Shown here piece after piece: positions 27,398 to 36,759 of a DNA stretch of 64,000 nt. The stretch's first letter is position 1, and each line of letters opens with the position of its first letter. The position numbers and the translations under genes were made by a program. The stretch covers positions 62,001 through 126,000 of the forward strand of contig CAIMDB010000034.1 of the NCBI GenBank assembly GCA_903839675.1, given 5' to 3'. The notes below the pieces were generated by a model. The model saw only the letters and a list, made by a program, of their open reading frames with translations. It did not search any database and was not told the origin of the DNA. The stretch comes from an uncultured Sphingomonadales bacterium (GTDB lineage: Bacteria > Pseudomonadota > Alphaproteobacteria > Sphingomonadales > Sphingomonadaceae).

Positions 27398-28584
27398 GCC
27401 GCGTTCGGCAGCGCAAAGCTGGCCGCTCCGGCAGAGAGCTTTTCAATGCACTCCGCAATGTGGCTTTCATCAATGTTAAGCGGCGGCAAAATACGGACGA
27501 CATTGTCACCAGCTGCCACGGCCAGAAGCCCATGATTGTCCCGCAAATGCGCCACAAAAGCGCGGCTATCATGCTTGAGCTTCAGGCCGAGCATCAAACC
27601 CATGCCCCGAACGCTGTCAAACAGTTGGTCATGGTTGGGGATCAACTGTTCAAGGCTTGCACGCAGGCGGTCACCCGTTGCGCGCACCTGTTCCAGAAAG
27701 CCCGGTTCCAAAATGACGTCGAGCACCGCCATCCCAGCGGCACAGGCCAGCGGGTTACCGCCATAGGTGCTGCCATGTGTTCCCGCGACCATACCGGCAG
27801 CCGCCTTTTCCGTTGCGAGACAAGCACCAACGGGGAAACCGCCACCAATGCCCTTGGCTGACGCCAAGATGTCGGGGATGACGCCATATTGTTCATATGC
27901 ATAGAGCGTTCCGGTCCGGGCAACGCCACACTGAACTTCGTCGAACACCAGCATCAGGTCCTTCTCATCGCAAACATCGCGAAGGCCCTGAAGGAAGGCA
28001 GGGCTTGCTGGGCGGATACCGCCCTCGCCCTGTATCGGCTCCACGAGGAAACCTGCCGTATTCTCGTCAACGGCAGCAAGCGCCGCCTCAAGATCATCAA
28101 AAGGAACGACGACAAAGCCTTCGAGCAACGGGGCAAAGCCGTCGCGCAGCTTTTCCTGATCCGTTGCCGAAATCGTCGCCATGGTGCGGCCGTGGAACGC
28201 GTTCTTGAACGTGATGAGCACGTTCTTGTGCGGATTGCCCTTGGCGTGGTGATAGCGACGCGCCGTCTTAATCGCGCATTCGACCGCTTCCGCGCCGGAA
28301 TTGGTCATGAACAGCGTATCGGCGAATGTGTTGTCGACCAAACGCTGCGCAAAGGCTTCACCCTGCGGGCTGCCATACAGGTTAGACACGTGCATCAGCG
28401 TCGCCGCCTGATCCGCGATAGCCTTCGTTAAGTGCGGGTGGCCATGGCCGAGCAGGTTGACGGCGATGCCGCTGGCGAAATCTAGCGCGCGACGACCATC
28501 CTCACTGATGAGATAGGCCCCTTCCCCTTTCACAGGGCGGAATCCGCACCGGGGATAGACCGGCATCAAGGGCGTGATCGTCAT
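27394..28584 (-). CDS. argD: Acetylornithine aminotransferase
   Basis: ArgD transfers an amino group to N-acetylglutamate semialdehyde (PLP enzyme, class III), giving acetylornithine. The 396-residue protein has [60 protein letters not shown] and the PLP-lysine segment [13 protein letters not shown]. The frame is open 37 codons further upstream, but ATG at 28584 with AGGAGG upstream is the natural start. A terminator-like hairpin in its leader (28613-28640) may be an attenuator or the end of the preceding gene. Confidence 0.96.
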   Translation of the reverse strand: MTITPLMPVYPRCGFRPVKGEGAYLISEDGRRALDFASGIAVNLLGHGHPHLTKAIADQAATLMHVSNLYGSPQGEAFAQRLVDNTFADTLFMTNSGAEAVECAIKTARRYHHAKGNPHKNVLITFKNAFHGRTMATISATDQEKLRDGFAPLLEGFVVVPFDDLEAALAAVDENTAGFLVEPIQGEGGIRPASPAFLQGLRDVCDEKDLMLVFDEVQCGVARTGTLYAYEQYGVIPDILASAKGIGGGFPVGACLATEKAAAGMVAGTHGSTYGGNPLACAAGMAVLDVILEPGFLEQVRATGDRLRASLEQLIPNHDQLFDSVRGMGLMLGLKLKHDSRAFVAHLRDNHGLLAVAAGDNVVRILPPLNIDESHIAECIEKLSAGAASFALPNAA

Positions 28585-28612
28585 GGCTGCTGCCTCCTGT
28601 TCAACCGCAATA

Positions 28613-28640
28613 CAAAAAGGCGGCCTATTGGGGCCGCCTT
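28613..28640 (-). terminator. Rho-independent terminator in the ABC permease-argD gap
   Basis: On the minus strand AAGGCGGCC-CCAAT-AGGCCGCC followed by TTTTTG: a GC-rich stem and a T-run, 29 bases before the argD start. A TATATAAG sequence 15-20 bases upstream (around 28654-28661) could be a -10 element, in which case the hairpin would lie in the argD leader. Otherwise it ends the ABC permease transcript. Confidence 0.75.
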
Positions 28641-28698
28641 CAAGCGAAACAGGCTTATATAGACGGAGAAATGCGCGGACAACCCCCGCCGTCACCTC

Positions 28699-29526
28699 TC
28701 AGCTTTTGATTTTCCAGCCGGTTTTGAGGAGTACATAGCAAAGAAGCGCCAAGGCAACGTTGATCGCGAGCAGGAGGACAACCCCAAACCCAAGAGGTAT
28801 GTCCGCCTGACCGATGAAACCGTAACGGAACCCGGAAATCGCATAGTGGAAGGGATTGGCATGGCTGATCGCCGCGAATGTCGGCGCCAGCTTGTCCACC
28901 GAATAGAACGTGCCTGACAGCAGCGCGAGCGGCGCCACGACAAAGTTGGTCACGGCCGCAGCATGATCAAACTTTTCCGCCCATATCGACGTCAGAACAC
29001 CCAAAAATGCCAGCATTGATGATCCGAGCAGGCCAAACAATGCGATGGCCCAAATGTGCTTTGGCCCGACATGAACGCCCGGCCACACCAGCATGGCAAG
29101 CCAGATCGCAAAGCCAACAAATACGGCGCGCGTCACCGCAGCACCTGCTAAACCGAAGAGAACTTCGGCTGTCGAGAGCGGCGGCATCAGATAATCGACA
29201 ATCGTCCCCTGAATTTTACCGACAAGCAATGAGAAGCTGGAATTGGCAAAAGCATTCTGCATCATCCCCATGATGATGAGGCCCGGCGCCAGGAAATCCG
29301 CGAATGGTGCGCCCAACACTTCACGCTTCACGCCACCAAGGGCAACGGTGAAGATGACCAGATAAAGCATGGTCGTGAGCGCAGGCGCCCATATGGTTTG
29401 GAGCTGCACCTTGAAAAATCGGCGCACCTCCTTCACATAGAGAGCTTGCAGTCCTCCCCAGTTGACCGATCGGATCGACGGAACGCCGGGTTCGCTGCGG
29501 ATGAAAATTTCGGACTCGCTGTTCAT
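28699..29526 (-). CDS. ABC-2 type transporter permease
   Basis: A 275-residue inner-membrane protein with about six hydrophobic helices (for example TMLYLVIFTVALGG, AFVGFAIWLAMLVW, VVLLLAINVALALLCYVLL) and the ABC-2 signature in the last third (NPFHYAISGFRYGFIG). The family includes permeases for polysaccharides, lipids and drugs (YadH, NodJ, DrrB). No ATPase gene lies beside it: upstream is the divergent gcrA and downstream argD. The partner is therefore encoded elsewhere, and the substrate cannot be read from the sequence. Confidence 0.88.
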   Translation of the reverse strand: MNSESEIFIRSEPGVPSIRSVNWGGLQALYVKEVRRFFKVQLQTIWAPALTTMLYLVIFTVALGGVKREVLGAPFADFLAPGLIIMGMMQNAFANSSFSLLVGKIQGTIVDYLMPPLSTAEVLFGLAGAAVTRAVFVGFAIWLAMLVWPGVHVGPKHIWAIALFGLLGSSMLAFLGVLTSIWAEKFDHAAAVTNFVVAPLALLSGTFYSVDKLAPTFAAISHANPFHYAISGFRYGFIGQADIPLGFGVVLLLAINVALALLCYVLLKTGWKIKS

Positions 29527-29602
29527 TGCCTAATCGCCTATCGGCTGCAGCCGATTGCCGCAAGGGTGGCGCACAGTCCTATTTGATTGAAGTGGTGAAC
29601 AA

Positions 29603-30277
29603 ATGTCCTGGACCGACGAACGCATCGAACAATTGAGAGCGATGTGGACCAAGGGGATGACAGCATCCCAGATTGCAGAAGAGCTTGGAGGCGTGAGCCG
29701 CAATGCCGTGATCGGCAAGGCACATCGCCTTGGCCTGCAATCGCGTCCATCGCCTGTAAAGGCAAATGACGGGGAAGTTGCACCCGCCCGCAAGCCTGCG
29801 ACACCAAGGACAAAGCCGGCGCCCGCCGCAGCCCCTGTTGCCGCACCGGTTGCAAAGGCACAGCCTGCGCCCGCTCGACCGGCAGCAGCGCCAGCCATGC
29901 CTTCTGCCCCGCGCTCAACCAATCCAGACCAAATGCCGCCGACGATCCGCTCGATCGGTCCCGGCGGATTTGTGCGTCAGAACCCAGGCGAGCAGAGCTC
30001 TCCGCCGCCGCCCGCTCCGCCGCGTCGATTGGTGCCTGCGCGCCCAAGCCCCGAAATCTCGGACAAGACGTCGCTGCTCGATCTCAATGACCGGATCTGC
30101 AAATGGCCGCTGGGCCATCCTGGCGAGCCTGACTTCCATTTTTGCGGTACAAAGGTGAACCCCGGTTTTCCATACTGCGTCGACCATTGCGGCTTGGCCT
30201 ATCAGGCGCAAATGCCGCGTCGCGACCGTAAGCCCCTTCCTTTTGCCGTTCCGGGTGCAAAACCCAGCGGGGGATAA
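29603..30277 (+). CDS. gcrA: GcrA-family cell cycle regulator
   Basis: GcrA is an alphaproteobacterial sigma70-binding regulator that activates promoters carrying CcrM methylation sites. The 224-residue protein starts MSWTDERIEQLRAMWTKGMT, followed by SASQIAEELGG-like helix-turn-helix residues (SRNAVIGKAHRLGL). A long Ala/Pro-rich linker (about residues 50-130) leads to the C-terminal sigma-binding domain with CKWPLGHPGEPDFHFCG and a CVDHCGLAY segment. It is transcribed divergently from the ABC permease and precedes parE by 50 bases, possibly sharing a transcript. Confidence 0.95.
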   Translation: MSWTDERIEQLRAMWTKGMTASQIAEELGGVSRNAVIGKAHRLGLQSRPSPVKANDGEVAPARKPATPRTKPAPAAAPVAAPVAKAQPAPARPAAAPAMPSAPRSTNPDQMPPTIRSIGPGGFVRQNPGEQSSPPPPAPPRRLVPARPSPEISDKTSLLDLNDRICKWPLGHPGEPDFHFCGTKVNPGFPYCVDHCGLAYQAQMPRRDRKPLPFAVPGAKPSGG

Positions 30278-30327
30278 GTCACACGACGCACTTGCGCGGG
30301 TGACTCGCGGCACACTATAGCGGCGTC

Positions 30328-32304
30328 ATGTCCGACGATCTGTTTGCGTCCACGTCCGCTGTCCCTGGGAATTACGACGCATCGTCGATCGAGGTCCTTG
30401 AAGGCCTTGAACCGGTTCGGCGTCGCCCGGGCATGTACATTGGCGGGACTGATGAGCGCGCCTTCCATCATCTTGCCGCCGAAGTCCTCGACAATGCGAT
30501 GGACGAAGCCGTTGCAGGGCACGCAAACCGCATCGAACTCCTGCTGGAACCGGGCAACCGCCTGACCATTACAGACAATGGTCGCGGCATTCCTGTTGAT
30601 CCACACCCCAAGTTTCCCGACAAATCGGCACTGGAAGTCATCCTTTCCACGCTCCATTCGGGCGGCAAGTTCAATGGCAAAGCCTATGCCACGTCCGGTG
30701 GTCTGCACGGCGTTGGCGTCTCCGTCGTCAATGCGCTGTCGAGCGATACGGTGGTTGAGGTTGCACGGAACAAGGAATTGTTCCGCCAGCGCTTTTCCAG
30801 AGGCCTGACGCTTGCGCCGATTGAGAAGCTTGGTCCCGTCAACAATCGCCGGGGGACGAGCGTTGCTTTCACTCCCGACACCGAAATCTTCGGTGAGATG
30901 AATTTCAAGCCGGCGCGCCTGTTCCGGCTCGCCCGTTCCAAGGCCTATCTCTTTGCAGGCGTCGAAATCCGCTGGAAATGCGCGGCTGAACTCATCTCTG
31001 ATGACACACCGACCGAGGCCGTATTCCAATTTCCCGGCGGCCTTGCCGACCATCTGCGCGAGCAAGTGGGCGACCGGGAATGCGTCACGGCAGACTTCTT
31101 CGCAGGTAATCAGGACTTCCCTGAAGAACAGGGTCGCGTCGAATGGGCCGTGTCTTGGCCGCTTTGGTCTGAAGGCAGCTACAGCTATTATTGCAACACC
31201 ATTCCCACGCCGGATGGCGGCACGCATGAAGCAGGGCTTCGCGCGGCCATCGTGAAGGGAATCCGGGCGTTCGGCGCTCTTGTCGGCCAAAAAAAGGCCG
31301 AAGGGCTTCAGGCGGAGGACATCATCACCGGATCGGAAGTCATGCTTTCGGTGTTCATCCGGGAACCCCAGTTCCAAAGCCAGACCAAGGACCGGCTCAC
31401 CTCACCAGAAGCCGCCCGGCTGGTTGAGAACGCTGTGCGTGATCACTTGGATCATTTCCTCGCCGACAATATGGAGCGCGGCAAAGCGCTGCTCGGCTTT
31501 GTGCTCGATCGCATGGATGATCGTCTGCGGCGCAAAGCTGAGAAAGAAATTAAAAGAAAAACAGCAACTTCAGCCCGAAAGCTTAGACTTCCCGGGAAAT
31601 TGACCGACTGCTCAGAAGACGGTCCGGAAAGCACCGAACTCTTTATCGTCGAAGGCGATAGCGCTGGCGGCTCGGCCAAACAGGCGCGCAACCGCAAGAC
31701 GCAGGCGATCCTTCCGATTCGTGGCAAGATCCTCAACGTCGCATCTGCATCATCAGATAAAATCCGCGCGAACAGCGAAATTGCAGATCTCGCGCAGGCC
31801 ATGGGCTGCGGGATGCGCAAAGAGTGCAACCCGGATCTGCTGCGTTATGAACGCATCATCATCATGACTGACGCCGACGTCGATGGCGCGCATATCGCGA
31901 CCCTGCTGATGACGTTCTTCTTTCAGGAAATGGCAGAAGTCGTGCGTCAGGGGCATTTGTACATCGCCCAGCCGCCACTCTATCGCCTCACCGTAGGCGC
32001 AAAATCGATCTACGCCCGCGATGACGCCCATCGGGCGGAGATTGAAGCCAATGAATTCAAAGGTAAAAAGGTCGATGTCGGTCGCTTTAAAGGTCTTGGG
32101 GAAATGAACCCCGGGCAGTTGAAGGAGACGACAATGGACCCTGCGTCACGTTCGCTTATTCGCGTGACGTTGCCGCAGGAATATGAGGAGCGTGCCGGTG
32201 TCCGTGATCTGGTCGACCGGTTGATGGGAAAAAATCCCGAACACCGTTTCCAGTTCATTCAGGAAAACGCGGCACGGGTAGATGAAGAGGTGATCGACGC
32301 ATGA
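30328..32304 (+). CDS. parE: DNA topoisomerase IV subunit B
   Basis: ParE is the ATPase subunit of topoisomerase IV, which decatenates daughter chromosomes. The 658-residue protein has the GHKL ATP-binding motifs (EVLDNAMDEAVAG, ITDNGRGIPVDPHP, SGGLHGVGVSVVNALS) and the Toprim metal site (VEGDSAGGSAKQARNRKTQA, MTDADVDGAHIATLL). Its length and the missing GyrB-specific insert argue for ParE rather than GyrB. The stop overlaps the start of the cytochrome gene by four bases (ATGA). parC is not in the window. Confidence 0.95.
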   Translation: MSDDLFASTSAVPGNYDASSIEVLEGLEPVRRRPGMYIGGTDERAFHHLAAEVLDNAMDEAVAGHANRIELLLEPGNRLTITDNGRGIPVDPHPKFPDKSALEVILSTLHSGGKFNGKAYATSGGLHGVGVSVVNALSSDTVVEVARNKELFRQRFSRGLTLAPIEKLGPVNNRRGTSVAFTPDTEIFGEMNFKPARLFRLARSKAYLFAGVEIRWKCAAELISDDTPTEAVFQFPGGLADHLREQVGDRECVTADFFAGNQDFPEEQGRVEWAVSWPLWSEGSYSYYCNTIPTPDGGTHEAGLRAAIVKGIRAFGALVGQKKAEGLQAEDIITGSEVMLSVFIREPQFQSQTKDRLTSPEAARLVENAVRDHLDHFLADNMERGKALLGFVLDRMDDRLRRKAEKEIKRKTATSARKLRLPGKLTDCSEDGPESTELFIVEGDSAGGSAKQARNRKTQAILPIRGKILNVASASSDKIRANSEIADLAQAMGCGMRKECNPDLLRYERIIIMTDADVDGAHIATLLMTFFFQEMAEVVRQGHLYIAQPPLYRLTVGAKSIYARDDAHRAEIEANEFKGKKVDVGRFKGLGEMNPGQLKETTMDPASRSLIRVTLPQEYEERAGVRDLVDRLMGKNPEHRFQFIQENAARVDEEVIDA

Positions 32305-32711
32305 AGACGTTCTCAGCACTTGCCGCTTTGGCCCTTTTGTCGGCCTGCGGATCAAAACCCGCCGATGAGCCCGCTACCGAAAGCAGCGTGACCGGCACAG
32401 AAACCGCATCAGCTGATGCGCGTCCCGCCGCATGGGGGCAATGCGCTGCATGCCACACCGTTGTGAAGGACGCGCCGCATGGTTTGGGACCCAATCTTTG
32501 GGGTGTAGCCGGAACCAAAGCCGGCGACATAAAGGACTATGCATTCTCGCCGGCCATGAAGGCGTCAGGCCTTGTCTGGGATGAAGCCACCCTCGACAAA
32601 TATCTGACCAACCCGCGTGCAGCGGTTCCCGGCACCAAAATGTCATTTGCGGGCATCGCCGACGCTGCAAAGCGTAAAGAACTCATCACCTGGCTGATGG
32701 CGCAGAAGTAA
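32301..32711 (+). CDS. Lipoprotein class I cytochrome c
   Basis: A 136-residue single-haem cytochrome. The N-terminus is a lipoprotein signal with lipobox LLSAC, so the protein should be anchored in the membrane facing the periplasm. The linker is Thr/Ser/Ala-rich. The haem motif is CAACH in QCAACHTVV, with GLGPNLWGVAG and a probable Met ligand in GTKMSFAGI, matching the c552/CycM-type family. It overlaps parE by four bases, an unusual pairing that probably reflects transcription rather than function. It ends two bases from a convergent gene. Confidence 0.9.
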   Translation: MKTFSALAALALLSACGSKPADEPATESSVTGTETASADARPAAWGQCAACHTVVKDAPHGLGPNLWGVAGTKAGDIKDYAFSPAMKASGLVWDEATLDKYLTNPRAAVPGTKMSFAGIADAAKRKELITWLMAQK

Positions 32712-32713
32712 GT

Positions 32714-33532
32714 TTAGTCGGCCGCCAGCCGGGCCAAAATCCGTCTGGCGGCGTCGACATGCATGGTCTCGATCATGCGATCTCGGAAGCGTTCTGCTCC
32801 CCCTGAAGCCGCAGCCACAAGCGCGCGGGCATCTTCTATTTCAGGCTCTGACGGCGAAAAAGCGGCGTTGGCAGCGAGGATCTGGTTCGGATGGATCAGC
32901 GTCTTCCCGTCAAAGCCCATCATCCGCCCCTCGGCGCATTCTGCCGCAAGGCCCTCAGCATTGTTGAGGTCATTATAGACCGAGTCGAACACCCAAATCC
33001 CTGCCGCGCGGGCCGACAGCACGATCGACTGCAACGCCATGGTCAACGCGGCGCGCGGTGCATTTGGTGGCAGCCGCAACTCATTGGCGAGATCGTTCGC
33101 CCCAACGAACACCCCGACCACGCCGTCCACGGCACAAATTTCAGACGCATGCAGCACGCCACGCGGCGTTTCGATCATGACGATGATGGGTTTACGAAGC
33201 CGCTCGACCAAATCTGCGGCGACCTCTGCCGATTCCACCTTTGGTACAACCACAATGTCGCAAGCTGACTGTTTCACAATCACGACGTCGTTCATGTGCG
33301 GGGCACTTCCGACGCCGTTGATACGGATGGCCAGCAATCTGCCCCCAAAGCCCGTCTCTGCTGCCGCTCGGGCCGCCATACGCGCTTCATCCTTCATGCC
33401 AAGTGGCACGGCATCCTCGAGATCAAGGATGATCATATCAGCCGGCAAATCACGCGCCTTTTCAATCGCGCGGGCATTGGAAGCGGGCATATAAAGGGCC
33501 GAACGCGGCGGCAGAGTGTTGGTTATATCCAT
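32714..33532 (-). CDS. CitE-like HpcH/HpaI aldolase/citrate lyase family protein
   Basis: A 272-residue TIM-barrel enzyme of the CitE/malyl-CoA lyase type. It has RSALYMPASNARAIEKAR, the metal-binding DLEDAVPLGMKDEAR, IETPRGVLHASEI, VGANDLANELRLP and GFDGKTLIHPNQI. Relatives cleave citryl-CoA, malyl-CoA or related 3-hydroxyacid CoA esters, and the human relative CLYBL uses citramalyl-CoA. No alpha or gamma citrate lyase subunit lies nearby, so it is not a classical citrate lyase. The ATG at 33532 gives the family N-terminus; the frame is open 20 codons more. Confidence 0.85.
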   Translation of the reverse strand: MDITNTLPPRSALYMPASNARAIEKARDLPADMIILDLEDAVPLGMKDEARMAARAAAETGFGGRLLAIRINGVGSAPHMNDVVIVKQSACDIVVVPKVESAEVAADLVERLRKPIIVMIETPRGVLHASEICAVDGVVGVFVGANDLANELRLPPNAPRAALTMALQSIVLSARAAGIWVFDSVYNDLNNAEGLAAECAEGRMMGFDGKTLIHPNQILAANAAFSPSEPEIEDARALVAAASGGAERFRDRMIETMHVDAARRILARLAAD

Positions 33533-33686
33533 AGAAACGACTTGGCGGATAATTCCTGAGACGGCAACATCATGCAATTGGAGGGTACTCAAAACAAACG
33601 GACCCGAAACACCGATCGGTGCACGGGCCCGTCATAAATCCAGTCGCCGCGCGGCCCTTCAGGTGGACCACTGCGGATAGCTCACC

Positions 33687-34004
33687 TCAACGGCCGAATA
33701 GTTTTCCAGCCATACCCATGATGTCGTTCACAGGATTACCGTCACCATCACGGTCGATCATCCCTGAAATCTTGTCGAGCGCGCCTTCGCCGCCAATCTG
33801 GCCCAGCAGGCCTTGCAGCGTATCTGCCGACAGCCCCGTCGCCGCGGCGGCGCTCGCGACCGTGTCGCCCGGCTCGGCATGTGCCTGACCAAGCGCAGCC
33901 ATTGCCGTCTGAACTTGTTCTTCACTTATGCCAAACTGACCGGCGAGTTTGCCGATCTGATCCGCACCACCTAGTTGGCCCAAAATTCCATCCAGAAGAC
34001 CCAT
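33687..34004 (-). CDS. Small DUF937-like protein with a calcium-loop-like motif
   Basis: A 105-residue protein resembling the DUF937 (YidB-like) group: MGLLDGILGQLGGADQIGKL, helical repeats rich in Gly, Ala and Gln (GISEEQVQTAMAALGQ; TGLSADTLQGLLGQIG), and a C-terminal DRDGDGNPVNDIMGMAGKLF. The Asp-x-Asp-Gly-Asp-Gly run looks like an EF-hand or dockerin loop, but position 12 is Ile rather than Glu. No signal peptide is seen. The function is unknown; DUF937 proteins are reported near diverse genes. It is single and lies downstream of pckA. Confidence 0.8.
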   Translation of the reverse strand: MGLLDGILGQLGGADQIGKLAGQFGISEEQVQTAMAALGQAHAEPGDTVASAAAATGLSADTLQGLLGQIGGEGALDKISGMIDRDGDGNPVNDIMGMAGKLFGR

Positions 34005-34248
34005 GATTATTCTCCATCACCACATGACGTCGTGAGGCTAACCGCAGTTTTACGGCAAACCAAAGTCAAATGTCGGGCCCAACAGAGCGCCGCTGTGCAG
34101 CTTTGAAGAAAAGCCTTTTGGATGAAGATCTTCGTAGATACCGATAAAATGACGTCCACCACACCACAAATGTGCGGCGCGCAGCGACTCGGCCAGCGAC
34201 TCATTCTGAGATCGCCCACCGGCAATCCGTCTAATTGGGATATGGGAA

Positions 34249-34275
34249 CCGGGCGCCCTTACTCAGGGAGCCCGG
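34249..34275 (-). terminator. Hairpin after pckA
   Basis: CCGGGCGCCCTT and AGGGAGCCCGG form a stem with one mismatch and a four-base loop, 12 bases after the pckA stop on the minus strand. The T-run is absent (TTCCCATATC follows), so it is a hairpin 3' end rather than a textbook terminator. The remaining spacer towards the DUF937 gene shows nothing else I recognise. Confidence 0.5.
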
Positions 34276-34287
34276 ATCAACCATGCA

Positions 34288-35892
34288 TTAAGCGGCTTTG
34301 GGCGCCGCCTGTTTCACGCCTTCGTCGACATGATCTTCAAACTGAGCGAAGTTATCAACGAACTGCTGGACGAGCGTCCGCGCCGTTGCGTCATACTGCG
34401 CCTTGTCTTCCCAGGCATCGCGCGGATTGAGCAGCTTGGTGTCCACACCCGGCACTGCGACCGGCACGTCGAACCCAAAGTTCGGATCCTTGGCAAACTC
34501 GACCGCGTTCAGGCTGCCATCGAGCGCTGCGTTGAGCAGCGCGCGCGTCGCCTTGATCGGCATGCGGCTGATGCCCGGCATCGTGGCCTTGCCGCCGGTC
34601 CAGCCGGTGTTGACCAGCCAGCAGGTCACGTTGCCCTTTGCAATGCGCTCCTTCAGCAGGTTGCCATAGATGCTCGGGTGGCGGGGCATGAAGGGCGCGC
34701 CAAAGCAGGTGGAGAAGGTCGCTTCCGGCTCCGTCACGCCGATTTCTGTACCGGCCACGCGGGCCGTGTAGCCCGACAGGAAGTGATACATAGCCTGATC
34801 CGGCGTCAGCTTCGCAATCGGAGGCAGAACGCCATAGGCATCCGCTGTCAGCATGATGATGTTCTTGGGCACAGGGCCCATATTTTCGGCCGACGCATTC
34901 GGGATGAAATCGATCGGATACGACCCACGGCTGTTTTCAGCCAGGCTGTTATCGTCAAAGTCGAGCTGACGCGTCACCGGGTCAATCACCACATTCTCAA
35001 GGACCGTACCGAAACGCTTCGTCGTTGCGAAGATTTCGGGTTCTGCCTCTGCCGACAGGCGGATCATCTTTGCATAGCAGCCGCCTTCAAAGTTGAAGAC
35101 TGCCGTATCTGACCAGCCATGCTCGTCATCGCCGATCAGCGTGCGGCTTGCATCTGCAGAAAGTGTGGTTTTGCCCGTGCCCGAAAGGCCGAAGAACACC
35201 GCCGTATCGCCATTCGCGCCAATATTGGCCGAACAGTGCATCGGCATAACGCCACGCGTCGGGAGGAGATAGTTGAGGATGCCGAAGACCGACTTCTTCA
35301 TTTCACCGGCATAGGCCGTGCCGCCGATGAGGATCAGCTTTTCAGTGAAGTTGACGGCAACGACCGTCTCACTGCGGCAACCATGACGCGCAGGATCAGC
35401 CCGGAAGGTGGGCAAATCAATGATTGTATATTCGGGAACGAAGCTCGCCAGTTCCGCGTCCGATGGACGAACAAGCAGCGTGCGGATGAACAAGTTATGC
35501 CAAGCCAGTTCATTGATGACGCGCACATTGACGCGATGTTCCGGCTGTGACCCGCCAAACAGGTCAGCCACGAACAAGTCACCGCGGCCTGCGACTTCAG
35601 CTAGGAAGTCTTCCTTCAGGGCGGCGAAGTGCGCGGGGTCCATCGGCACGTTCGTCTTGCCCCACCACACCGTATCGGCGGTTTCGGCATCCTTGACGAT
35701 ATACTTGTCCTTGGCAGAACGCCCCGTGTGCTTGCCGGTTTCAACGACCAGCGGGCCATCTGCCGCCAGCACGCCTTCATTACGGCGAATGGCTTCTTCC
35801 ACCAGCGTGGGGGTCAGGAGATTCCAGTGAAGTGCCGCATTCGTATGCAGGCCCTGATTGGCAAGGGTGAAAGCGGGGACGCGGTCAGCCAC
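34288..35892 (-). CDS. pckA: ATP-dependent phosphoenolpyruvate carboxykinase
   Basis: PckA converts oxaloacetate to phosphoenolpyruvate, the entry to gluconeogenesis. The 534-residue protein has the kinase P-loop in [15 protein letters not shown], the metal-binding region [18 protein letters not shown], and [29 protein letters not shown] is the substrate loop near the N-terminus. The start is GTG at 35892 with GGAG in front; the longer frame lacks support. It is divergent from chvI. In rhizobial relatives ChvI/ChvG and pckA are also neighbours and metabolically linked, so control of pckA by ChvI is a reasonable guess. Confidence 0.96.
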   Translation of the reverse strand: MADRVPAFTLANQGLHTNAALHWNLLTPTLVEEAIRRNEGVLAADGPLVVETGKHTGRSAKDKYIVKDAETADTVWWGKTNVPMDPAHFAALKEDFLAEVAGRGDLFVADLFGGSQPEHRVNVRVINELAWHNLFIRTLLVRPSDAELASFVPEYTIIDLPTFRADPARHGCRSETVVAVNFTEKLILIGGTAYAGEMKKSVFGILNYLLPTRGVMPMHCSANIGANGDTAVFFGLSGTGKTTLSADASRTLIGDDEHGWSDTAVFNFEGGCYAKMIRLSAEAEPEIFATTKRFGTVLENVVIDPVTRQLDFDDNSLAENSRGSYPIDFIPNASAENMGPVPKNIIMLTADAYGVLPPIAKLTPDQAMYHFLSGYTARVAGTEIGVTEPEATFSTCFGAPFMPRHPSIYGNLLKERIAKGNVTCWLVNTGWTGGKATMPGISRMPIKATRALLNAALDGSLNAVEFAKDPNFGFDVPVAVPGVDTKLLNPRDAWEDKAQYDATARTLVQQFVDNFAQFEDHVDEGVKQAAPKAA

Positions 35893-35965
35893 GGATTTTA
35901 TCTCCGAATTGTGTAGAAAACTCGCAGGGCGCCTAAACGCGGCAGTCCGCAGCGTCAAGCAGAGC

Positions 35966-35975
35966 AAACGCGTTT
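35966..35975. promoter_or_regulatory. Ten-base palindrome in the pckA-chvI divergent gap
   Basis: AAACGCGTTT is a perfect palindrome about midway in the 156-base gap between the divergent pckA and chvI starts. Such a site could bind a dimeric regulator controlling one or both genes. No consensus is claimed. Confidence 0.3.
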
Positions 35976-36048
35976 ATCGCCTGAGATTGCCGTTAACATC
36001 GATTGTTCCTAGAGAAGATTTCATGCTGCGCGATTCAGGTAAGCTTTA

Positions 36049-36759
36049 ATGGACGCGACCATCGCGCTCGTCGACGACGATCGGAACATTTTGACGTCCG
36101 TCTCAATTGCCCTTCAGTCTGAAGGATTTAGGACGCGTCTTTACACCGATGGGGAGACCGCCTTGAAGGCCCTCATCGAAAATCCGCCTGACCTTGGCGT
36201 CTTCGATATCAAGATGCCGCGCATGGATGGGTTGGAATTGCTGCGTCAGCTGCGCGAAAAATCTACCCTGCCCGTTATTTTCCTGACGTCGAAGGATGAT
36301 GAAATTGACGAAGCCATGGGGCTCGCCCTCGGGGCAGACGATTACATCGCAAAGCCATTCTCCCAGCGACTGCTGATTGCCCGCATCCGCGCGATTCTTC
36401 GCCGGGTCGCCTATGCCAAGGCAACTCCTGACGATGGCACCGGTGATGGCGATGCCGAGATTATGGTCCGGGGGCGTCTGCAAATGGACCCCTCCCGCCA
36501 CCGCGTCCGTTGGGGTGGCAAGGACGTGGCACTTACCGTCACCGAGTTTATGATATTGGAGGCTCTCGCCCAACGCCCTGATGTCGTCAAATCGCGCAAT
36601 CAGCTCATGGATGCCGCTTATCAGGATGACGTTTATGTCGATGATCGGACCATAGACAGCCACATCAAACGTCTGCGTCGCAAATTCCGTCAGGCCGACG
36701 CCGAATTTGATGCGATAGATACCCTATATGGCGCCGGATACAGATTCTCCGAAAATTGA
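36049..36759 (+). CDS. chvI: Response regulator ChvI
   Basis: ChvI is the DNA-binding half of the ChvG-ChvI system that responds to acid and envelope stress in alphaproteobacteria. The 236-residue protein has a receiver domain (acidic VDDDRNI, phosphoacceptor Asp53 in [15 protein letters not shown], lysine in [15 protein letters not shown]) and an OmpR-type winged helix ([42 protein letters not shown]). The latter matches ChvI closely. It overlaps the chvG frame by 32 bases. Confidence 0.95.
   Translation: MDATIALVDDDRNILTSVSIALQSEGFRTRLYTDGETALKALIENPPDLGVFDIKMPRMDGLELLRQLREKSTLPVIFLTSKDDEIDEAMGLALGADDYIAKPFSQRLLIARIRAILRRVAYAKATPDDGTGDGDAEIMVRGRLQMDPSRHRVRWGGKDVALTVTEFMILEALAQRPDVVKSRNQLMDAAYQDDVYVDDRTIDSHIKRLRRKFRQADAEFDAIDTLYGAGYRFSEN

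Noticed and set aside
32721..32752. Terminator for the cytochrome gene inside the CitE-like gene end
   Set aside because: GCCGCCAG and CTGGCGGC form an inverted repeat with a 16-base loop in the coding end of the neighbour, but there is no T-run, so it was not called.
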